Shown here: positions 9,339 through 17,700 of the stretch, piece after piece
Position numbering within the stretch: the first letter of the stretch is position 1
Layout: every line of letters starts with the position of its first letter
Assembly (NCBI GenBank): GCA_025769875.1
Contig: JAGFNK010000653.1
Location: 1 to 27,503, forward strand
Direction: 5' to 3'
Source: Russula earlei
Taxonomy: Eukaryota > Basidiomycota > Agaricomycetes > Russulales > Russulaceae
Length of the DNA stretch: 27,503 nt
The notes under the pieces: model-generated
The model's database searches: none
Told to the model about the DNA's origin: nothing
What the model saw: only the letters and a program-made list of their open reading frames with translations
Made by a program: the position numbers and the translations under genes

Positions 9339-10806
9339 CTGTGGTGACCCCCCTCCTCTGATCAGGATATGGAGGGCTATACATGTGTTGTATCATGATG
9401 TGGTGATGGGACATTATGCATTGATGTTTCCAGGCTTGCTCATGAAGGCGATTCAAAATTTTCTCATGAAGGTCAAGTCAATGATTTGACGCAGGGTGTG
9501 ATCCGGCTGATCATGTGATTCCACTATTCCTTATGCCTCCTCTCGAGCTTCTCACTAGACTAGATTCCCTTTCATCAGCCATGCCTCGTGCCTCTCTGTA
9601 TATAAACTTCTTAGCTACTCCTTGGACAGTAAGTTCCCATTCTGAAGAACAAAGACCTTTCTTTTGTGCCTCTCACATCTGTCTGTAAAAGCCAAGAAAT
9701 CAAACAAATGCATGTGACCCCTGCTTGCACTTCTGTCCCTTTCTGCTCCTTCTGCCCCCTATCCTAGCCCCACAAACTCAGTCTGCCCCAGATTGGCTCA
9801 TTACAAACTGGCTTCCCCAGTGAAGCTAGGATTAGAGTTGTCCTGTTTCCCCATTCCCCAAAGTTCTTTCCATTTAGGTTGCTTCTGGCAATCTCCCTGC
9901 CCGATCTACAAGCAAGCATCCCATCAAGCTTTGACACAGTAACAGCACTGGCGAATCACACAAAACAGCATTGAGCCCTCCGGTGGCCTTACTCTACCTG
10001 CCGCACATTCCTTATCTTACATCTCGACAAGTCTTCCATTTCTCCCTCATCGCCCCCACAGCCTTTGCCCTTCCGCAGCAACACCACTGCCTTCATCCTC
10101 ACTTCCTCCCACTTCACCCATCATCCATGCCCACTCTCCACCATTTCGGCACGCCTCTGCCACGTTTCGACCACACTAGCAAGCCCAGGGCTCAGTCCAT
10201 TCAACCCTAAGCCCAGGTTTTCAGCCCTCGCATCCAGTGTGATTGGAGTCGCAGTGAGCCACCCCTCATCGCCCATCTCACCCCTCCATTCCGGCCATCC
10301 TTCGCCCTTTTTCCCAGCATCACCAGTGCCGACACACCCACTACTGTCCATTCCACCTATCCCCTCCACGACACCGACAGTTGCAGCTGCATCAGTTTGT
10401 GCCCCCTTCCATCTCATGTCCAGTCCCTCCACTCTCGTTGCGCAACATCAGTCCCTCCATTGTAAGGTCGCCAATCAGTTAGCTACGAAATCACACGTGC
10501 CAATTGCCTTTGATGCAGTCTCACCCCATCTCGTTTAGTCTCTGTCTAACAAATCGCTTCACGTACCTTTCTTGCTCGTTCTCGACTCCCTTTCATGCTC
10601 CCCTTCCTTTCACCCCATATTTTCATTTGTGCTGCCCTGTACATAAAAACTCTAGCTACTTGAAACAAAAATAATCCCTCTTTGCGACCCAATCACCTCT
10701 GCCTGTGAACACCAAGAAGCATCAATAGTTGTGCGGACCACTTTCTCTTCTCTTCTCCTCCCCTCTCTCCTCTTTCCACTTGGACCAGTCAGCATCACAA
10801 TCTCAC
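9339..10806. other. Gene-poor region with two similar TATA-leader modules
   Basis: There is no recognised gene. Two stretches resemble each other. About 9559-9702 has CCCTTTCAT, then CTGTATATAAAC, then TTAGCTACT, then CCAAGAAATCAA. About 10580-10726 has CCCTTTCAT, then CTGTACATAAAA, then TAGCTACTT, then CCAAGAAGCATCAA. Such paired modules could be diverged LTRs or a duplicated promoter/leader. A candidate LTR start (TGTGATCC, 9497) and end (CAAACA, 9706) exist, but there is no matching target duplication. The pyrimidine-rich open frames at 9971-10538 encode only Pro/Ser-rich low-complexity sequence, and I do not call them genes. Confidence 0.35.
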
Positions 10807-11294
10807 ATGCGCGTCCCCGAACTCACTACAGCAGTCGAGGTATATGCCACCCCAGAGGATGACCTCGTGGGACACCCATCGACGCGCTCCCTGGGTGGCT
10901 GCTCAAACAGCTGCGGGCTAACTCCCTCACTCTTAAACGGGTCTGTGAAGAAGCCCTCAAGGCCAACGACTGGGGCCTGGCGGCCGACGTCCACCGTTTC
11001 CACGCCTGGGACGAACAGATTGACGGCATCAACGCACGAATGATCTCATTGGAGCCCGAGTTGCGCATTGCTTGAGAAGCCCAGCTACGTTGTAGGCATC
11101 GCATCGAGGCCTCCCGCCTTCCCGACAAGGTTGCCCATCTCCAAGTGGTCTGGGACGGACCCGGACGCCCACGAGGCGTGGTCATGACCGGATGGAGGCG
11201 CGCTGGGTCGGGACGACCCATCTTCGAGGAGGGTGATGATATCGAGCGACAGGTGGCCGGGGGAAAGGACGGGCCTAACGTGCTGGCACAATGA
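10807..11294 (+). pseudogene. Unrecognised protein-coding remnant
   Basis: ATG 10807 begins MRVPELTTAVEVYATPEDD. After a frame change near 10875 the sequence continues in another frame as PGWLLKQLRANS, then KANDWGLAADVHRFHAWDEQ, a TGA at 11073-11075, and further protein-like sequence (AHLQVVWDGPGRPRGVV) to TGA 11292-11294. The codon pattern and charged helical composition look like eroded coding sequence. A TATA-leader module precedes it at about 10640. I do not recognise the family. It could be a decayed retroelement ORF, given the LTR-like modules upstream. Confidence 0.3.
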
Positions 11295-12212
11295 CCCGGG
11301 GTTGACCCGAGGAAGTGCGGTGGCGAGCAGAGTATAAGAAACGTAGGGCTCACCTAGCAGGAGGCAAGCCAAATCTTTTGTCGCAATCCACAAAGCTCTC
11401 TCTCTCTCAGGGACGCATGGGACGCATTTTCACATGACCTAATCGACTCGCACCCTCTCAAATCCTGAACATCACACGCGGCGGTGACATAGAGCGAATG
11501 AGTGGGAGTAGATCTAACGTTCCTGGGACGTACCAATACCCGGAGGCATTGGTACGAGCATTGATTTGGCTCACAACACAACAACGGCTTTCGTGCGGCC
11601 TTGATGCGCCCGAGTTCATACTGTTATGTCCAGGAGTGGGTTGGCGGCGTTGCCTTCGCCACAGCCGAGGGCTGCGAAGGGCGATCACTTATGCTTTCCA
11701 AATCGTCCACTGGAGGATATCCTGCAACGATACTCCCACTCGTCACCAGTCCCGCTGATGGAATTAAAGTCCGAGTCGAGATCATGCGCTCTCACTCACC
11801 CCGAAATGGACCCGAATGGCTCCACATCTTTGCCAACGACGGACCGAAACGAGTTTGTGAGGGAGAGCGTCACTCATTCACTTCTCCTCCTTCCTTCCAT
11901 CTGTCGCCCTTCATTTACGCACCGGTTTCTTCTATATTTTGTTGGCTCCTCAATTGATTTCTTGTTCGTAGATCGACTCTGGCCGGAATATCATGTGGAC
12001 ACTTAGCGACGGAACCGGAAGCGATTCTTTTCCATTGGTTGGCGTAGATGTTGAGTGCACTTCTTGTCCCTCTGGTGTTGCACCGAGATATGAATGTGGA
12101 TGTATTGTAGTGATATACAGTATCACGCCTGCATTGAGGTATATTCATATCTGATCCAGCGTCATTATGTGTGTGGGTGACTCAAGAACTGTTGGACGTG
12201 CAGCCACCCGGT
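11295..12212. other. No gene recognised
   Basis: Several overlapping short open frames occur on both strands (for example 11498-11758 and 11601-12006). None has a recognisable domain, a good start context, or a continuation through plausible introns. I see no RNA gene or transposon end. Confidence 0.4.
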
Positions 12213-12292
12213 GGCGTGTGAACGAACGGACAAAGCCTGACCGTACCTGTAAAAATTCGAATTACTTGTTCGTTTTTTCCCTCAGTCTTTCA
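12213..12292 (+). repeat. Inverted second copy of a gene 3' end
   Basis: On the plus strand this reads as a diverged copy of the sequence around the stop and 3' flank of the small secreted-protein gene (8829-8895, minus strand). Both contain GTGAAC, then ACCGTAC or ACCATAC, then AATTCGAATTA or AATTCAAATTA, then GTTTTTTCCCTCAGTCTTT. The upstream coding part is not recognisable here. It is probably a remnant of a second, inverted copy of that gene's 3' end, or a small dispersed repeat. Confidence 0.5.
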
Positions 12293-12679
12293 CTTCACAC
12301 AAGTTAACAAGTACAAGGGGCGTGAAGGAGGGCATGCATTCAGCAAAAACCTTGCTTGTATCAAGGGAGCTGTGTTCTGCATTGGGTTCAAGATATGACA
12401 ATATGTGAGTAATGAATGGTGCTTGGAGTCAAATAATGATAATGACAAGTGATACCAGATGCTGAACTCATCGGCCTTGACTGCATGCCAGAAAACTTTG
12501 GCCCGTCTGCCCAACCACAGGTTGACCAGAGTGTTGTCATGTGGCAACGGATTGCCCAACAGAAAATATTCTGTTACTCCTTCCGCGAGCTCTTCCAGCA
12601 CTTGGCAGACATGGGACTCCACTTGATCAAACAGGCGCAGATCCTTCACAGCGACGAATGTGAAATCCAGCCATTCCAT
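12290..12679 (-). CDS. Hypothetical ORF, 129 aa, unrecognised
   Basis: ATG 12679 opens an ORF beginning MEWLDFTFVAVKDLRLFDQV and continuing with ESHVCQVLEELAEGVTEYFL. The N-terminal 80 residues have a protein-like mix of hydrophobic and charged residues. The frame stays open upstream of the ATG for about 20 more codons (including FNLFLSTFDWKGD) before a TGA, so the real start or an upstream exon may lie there. The last 40 residues are less convincing, and the end overlaps the inverted repeat at 12213-12292. I do not recognise a family. It could be a fragment of a mobile-element gene. Confidence 0.3.
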   Translation of the reverse strand: MEWLDFTFVAVKDLRLFDQVESHVCQVLEELAEGVTEYFLLGNPLPHDNTLVNLWLGRRAKVFWHAVKADEFSIWYHLSLSLFDSKHHSLLTYCHILNPMQNTAPLIQARFLLNACPPSRPLYLLTCVK

Positions 12680-14194
12680 GTCACCCTTCCAGTCAAAGGT
12701 GGACAGGAAGAGATTGAAAGTGGAGATAGGTTGGACGGATCAGGGCGAGATCGAGGGGATCGGAATTAAGGCGAAGGCAGGCGGCGAATCGGGAATAATT
12801 CATCCGATCCGGAAGGGACGTCACCGCATTTTTTTACTTGTCAATCCTCAGCCTGTCCTTCAGTTGTCAAGCTCGTCTGTGATCCCGCCTGGCCAAACAG
12901 ACACGCATAAAGATGGCGTATTCAGAATTGAAACTGATAAAGTCGCAAATTCTCTCACTCACTGGCCTCCTCGATTCGTTGGGGCGATGACGTGACCAGC
13001 TCGCAAGTTATACTTGATGGCGCTGGCTTCTTGGCCTTGATGACTCATCCAGCTCGCCCAACTCGGTGTCGAACCGAGTCAGCGTCCGGCGCTCTTCCTG
13101 CAGACTGCACACCTCGCTGTGTTCCGCACTGTTTTCGTGTTTTGCGTCCGTGATTGTCGTGATGCGCATGACATCAGAGCCAGTACTAGTAATGGTTTCA
13201 CGAAGAGCGTATATACCCACTTGGATCTTCGTGAAATTGTCCGCGAGGTCTTCCTCAAATTGGTCTATGTTGACGCGATGCCAAAAAGGAGCGGTTGTAA
13301 ATGGACAGACCAAGCTCGAATGCTGTTCTGTTGGGTCTTTACGCCCACCGCTTGTATCTCCAGTGCCGCGTTTTCCAGGTGGTCTGCCTATTTTCGGCCA
13401 TGTGATGACCTCATCTTCCCTCCGTGGGGGCCTGCGAACAGTTCATCTCCTGCCCTGCTGCTCAGCGCATCTCTCCGCCAGACAACTCATCTTTTTGCAT
13501 TTCTTTCCCACACAGTCACTGGGTACTGGGACCTTCATTCGGCCAGGTTTAGCCTGGCCGACGTCTCTTTCGTTTTCCCTGCATTGCCCTTCTCCATCTC
13601 CACCACATCTGGCCCACTTTCCGCACAATAAAGCGCACATCATGCTTGATGGGACAAAGACCGCTCTCCTGCTCTCGTCTTTGGTGTACCGAACGCATAT
13701 CTTCTCCACGTTCTCAATTTCGTTCCCCTCCACCTCTTCAACGTTCTTCTGTGACTTTCACATCCACCACTCTCTCCATACGACCTTAGCTCGAAAAGAT
13801 ATACAGCGTGCCGGAAACAGCCCATCATCTCCTTTACCACCTTCTATCTCCCTCCGCACTCACCCGACGACTCGGAGCTTCTCACCACGAACGCGAGGGG
13901 AAGTGAAATGAGACACGGAAATCATGACAAAGGAGACCGTCGTACAACAGTGAGAACGTGAACACGTCCTGCCGTCTCTGAAATGGTGAACCACGGAAGT
14001 ATCCGATCAGGGAAAATGAGATCACGTTTGGGCAATACTCTCGTGGCTCCGGTTCTTAGACCAGAGCGGTATTGGAGTTGCAGCCACAGCGCGACGACAA
14101 CACCCGCTCGGAAGTCCGAGCTCCGGTTTCACACATACGCACGTTTAAATAACGTGGCTTCCCTTTCATGCCACTCTACCTTTGTTCTAATACC
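12680..14194. other. No gene confidently recognised
   Basis: A minus-strand frame at 13008-13313 has a plausible helical composition (NIDQFEEDLADNFTKIQ, SLQEERRTLTRFDTEL) but no ATG at its start and no recognised domain. It could be a remnant exon. The long plus-strand frame 13066-13911 overlaps it and is Ser/Pro/His-rich low-complexity sequence, probably not a gene. Pyrimidine-rich tracts dominate 13440-13900. No RNA gene or transposon end was seen. Confidence 0.35.
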
Positions 14195-14201
14195 TATATA
14201 A
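14195..14201 (+). promoter_or_regulatory. TATA-like box upstream of NLR
   Basis: TATATAA lies about 30 bases before a pyrimidine-rich possible start region (CCTTTTCGAC) and about 530 bases upstream of the receptor ATG at 14732. The intron-bearing module at 14230-14319 would fall in the leader of such a transcript. This is consistent with a 5'-UTR intron, but it is inference. Confidence 0.35.
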
Positions 14202-14229
14202 TGTACGACGCCTTTTCGACTCGCACCTC

Positions 14230-14378
14230 AGTTCCTTTACCACGAACTGAGGTTAGTTACCCTTACCGTCTCGTCACCATATATACTAACATTACACCTA
14301 GAGCGATATCATCGCAACAGGTTAGACACAACTAATATAGTTCCTTTACCACGAACTGAGAGCGATATCATCGCAACA
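14230..14378 (+). repeat. Duplicated 40-nt module, one copy with an intron
   Basis: Copy 1 is 14230-14251 plus 14302-14319, interrupted by 14252-14301. The 50-nt interruption starts GTTAGT, contains TACTAAC at 14284-14290 and ends CTAG, a textbook fungal intron with a perfect branch site 12 nt before the 3' splice site. Copy 2 (14339-14378) has the same 22 plus 18 bases joined exactly, without the intron. The first 22 bases also contain an inverted repeat (CAGTTC paired with GAACTG). The stretch lies about 350-500 bases upstream of the receptor start codon, so it may belong to its leader or to a degraded LTR element. Confidence 0.75.
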
Positions 14379-14385
14379 AGCGGCA

Positions 14386-14407
14386 CCACCCCTTGTATAA
14401 GGGGTGG
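14386..14407. repeat. Perfect 9-bp hairpin, GTAT loop
   Basis: CCACCCCTT (14386-14394) and AAGGGGTGG (14399-14407) are exact complements around a GTAT loop. The hairpin starts eight bases after the second copy of the intron-less module and about 325 bases before the receptor ATG. It could fold in a leader RNA or be a protein-binding palindrome. No U-tract follows, so a bacterial-type terminator reading does not apply. Confidence 0.6.
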
Positions 14408-14731
14408 AGGGACATCTACTCTTGATACATGATTGATGGTGAACAAGCTCAAATGACTGTATCGAGTCCAAGTCTTCTTCCCTCGGCTGTCGAAAAACAT
14501 CGATCCAAAACTCGCAGGTTCTCGAATGGCATTCCAGGTGGGGAAACCTTCTCCATCAAAGTGGTGCACGTTCCTTTTATCTAGGAGCTTGAGTATGTAT
14601 GCTCGAGAAAGAAACTAGTGCGTGCCGAATGAGGCCACCGTTAGATACAAATAGTCGCATACACCACTATCTGACTCGGTTATCGCCGACTTTATCTCAC
14701 ATTGCCCACATTCAGGTTGCAACCCACTCCC

Positions 14732-17700
14732 ATGCCTTTCTCTCGCTCTCATAAACGTGCTGAAAAAAGGAGTGCAGAAGATGCGCGCACCACTGCCGTC
14801 GCTGGGCTAACCCTCTCACTCTCCGTCCTCAAAGAGACCGCAGATGCGATTCCTCCTCCAGCAGGATCCATTATCAAGGGAACTCTCGGTGGGGTACTCC
14901 AAGTCGTTGACATCGTCCAGGTAATCTGTCAGACTTTGATAGGCCAGAAATGATTTAATAAGACGATACTCCAGACCATGACGAACAACGTCGATGACAT
15001 TGATCAACTGATACATCGTATAAAGCGCCTCGAACAATCTATTTTCAGGCCACTCGTAGGAAGAAAAGATATCCCGGAATCTGTCATCGATTTAGTCACT
15101 GATTTTTCCAAGTAACTCTCTGCTTTCTTCCAAACTTGAGCATTTCGTTAGAACTTTTCCTAATTCAGGTCTCTTGAAACCATCACGAATGACCTGCAAG
15201 AGATCAAGTCGCGTGGAAAGTCGACCAGATTATTTCGTAGCAGAGAAGATGCCGCCTTCATCCAGTCCCAAATACAAAAAATCACTGACCTCATCCAAGA
15301 CTTTCTTGCAAGTTGTTCCTGGTCATACGTATTTAACAGCTCTGATATCCCGCGAGTACAGGCTGAAGTTGCCATAAGCGGCCTAATGGACGGCACTGTG
15401 CGTTATTCTCCAAAATGATAGATATCTCTCGTTCATCTAAATTCCTAAGGAAATTCGGCGCGAGGTTCGCGACGGGATGGTATGTTGATCTTATCATGAC
15501 CAGTTGGATATCTTCAACTGATAGGTCACACAGCAAGCATTCCATGATGTCCGAGGTGAGAAAACTCTTTCAGCGGCCTGAAAAGTATTCATTTATTTTT
15601 ATTTTAGTTCACGATGAACTATCTCACTTTCCTCGAGCTCGGAAGGCACGCTTCAATTGCCGCGATGAGAGAAAGAGACATGCATGTTTGGAAAGCACAC
15701 GCGAGAGTCTGTTGGAAACCATCTATCAATGGATCAATGACTCGACAGAGCCTATACAAGAACGCACTGTCGCTGCTCTGGACAATCCGACGCTTCCTAT
15801 TCACGTCAGCCCAAACAGGCGCCGCATATTCTGGTTGTCTGGTGTGGCCGGTACCGGAAAGTCCACCATCGCACAGAGTGTTGCGGAGCACTGTGCCAGG
15901 AACAGTTGGCTTGCAGCGAGTTTCTTTTTCTCAAGTGACGATGCTGAGCGAAGCCATCCAAACCTTGTATTCAGCTCAATTGCTCACCAACTGGGCACGA
16001 CATTCCACCGACCACTCGCCCGTTTTATGCAAGAGGCGGTCAAATCTAATCCGGACATTTGGTACTCTGACCCATCAAACCAATTGCAACAGCTCATCAT
16101 CGAACCAATCCAAAAGTCGGTCATTGCGGGTCAAGCATTTCCATCACCGGCTGTCATCGTGTTAGATGCGCTCGATGAGTGCAAAGATGATGACGCGACC
16201 TCATTCATCGTGTCGGTTCTCTCAGCCCACATTGAAAAGCTTCCATTCTCCCTTTTCCTCACGAGTCGACCCGAGCCTAAACTGCACGTGCCATCCCTCC
16301 CTCGTCATCTCCAGTTACATACACGTTCACTCTTCCACCACGAGATTTCAAAATCGTCTGTCGACCATGACATCGAAACCTTTTTAATTCATGAGCTTAC
16401 TCATGTTGGGTCTCGCAACGAGGGCCTCCAGGAACAGAATTGGTTCACTAATGACGATGTCTGCACTCTTGTCCAACAGTCAAATGGATTGTTTATCTTT
16501 GCCGCCACCGCAGTTCGATTTATCGAAGATCCTGATGTCTACAACCCATGGGGACAGCTCCAAGAACTGGTCGCTGCCACCCAAATCTCTGGGCAGTCAA
16601 ATCCGTATCCTTATCAGCACCTAGACCGGCTGTACCTCGCGGTCTTATCTAACGCATTTCCACCGTCGTCCCGTACAGACACAGTGCTCCGCTTGCAAAG
16701 GGTTCTTGGTTGCATTGTCGTACTCTGTGACCCTCTCTCTGCACGTTCCATATCAGCTTTACTCGGCAACAATACCAGCAAAGATGTTCCTATAACAAGC
16801 ATTCTACAGCGCTTGCGTTCAATCATCATCATTCCTTCGGACCCCGGGGCAGTCCAAGTGATGCATGCATCCTTCCCAGATTTTATCGTTGATCCAAACC
16901 GCTGCACAGAGCCTAAATTTCTAATCGATACTTCGCTGCATCACGGCCTTCTCGCGATTGATTGTCTGGAGCAACTAAACAGGCTTCAACGGGATATATG
17001 CCTGATTGGAGACTATTCAAAGTTGAACAGCGAGATTGGAGATATCTCGAAAAGAATTGCAAAAAACATTCCGCCAGCGATGCAATATGCCTGCCATCAT
17101 TGGGCCGATCATCTGGCAGATTCACCGCTGTCAGACAAGCTGCTTGATTTCTTGGGAAAATTCTGCTTCGATCACAGTTTATATTGGGTTGAGGCTATGA
17201 GTCTGATGGACTCGCTAGATGTTGCCCTTCGCGCATTGAGAATTGCTCAGAAAAGATTGTCAGTGAGTTGTTTTAACGAGGCTTGAATCTGGCTTAGACC
17301 GTTCACATGATCATAGATGTTCGCCGACATTCGAACTGGCATTGTTGAGATGCTGTATGATCTTGAACGGTGTACGCTTGAGTTCTTCAATCCCATCAGC
17401 GTCGCAGCCCTGCACGTCTACTACTCGGCCCTTCCATTCACCCCAATGTGCTCGAAAATCCGGGCACACTTCAGCCGAGACTTGGAGGAATGTGTTACGG
17501 TTCTAAATGGAGTGGAACAATCATGGAATCCGTGCCTGCGAACGATGGAGGGTCACAAAGGCGGAGTGAATACTGCCGCCTTTTCGCCAGACGGCACCCG
17601 GATTGTCTCTGGGTCAGATGATGGCACAGTCCGGATGTGGGACACGAGTACTGGCGCCGCCGTCAAGACCCTCGAGGGCCACCGAGATGGGGTCACAGCC

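Noticed and set aside
10065..10538. 157-codon Pro/Ser/His-rich frame
   Set aside because: Low-complexity translation of a C/T-rich tract with no ATG at the frame start and no recognisable fold. It is kept only as part of the gene-poor region note.
13066..13911. 281-codon plus-strand frame rich in Ser, Pro and His
   Set aside because: It comes from pyrimidine-rich DNA, has no domain, overlaps a more protein-like minus-strand frame, and has no supporting promoter or intron pattern.
14302..14319. Possible tRNA or primer-binding-site remnant around GAGCGATATCATCGCAACA
   Set aside because: No cloverleaf, no A- or B-box consensus, and no match to a known primer-binding site that I can name. The intron and duplication reading explains the sequence better.
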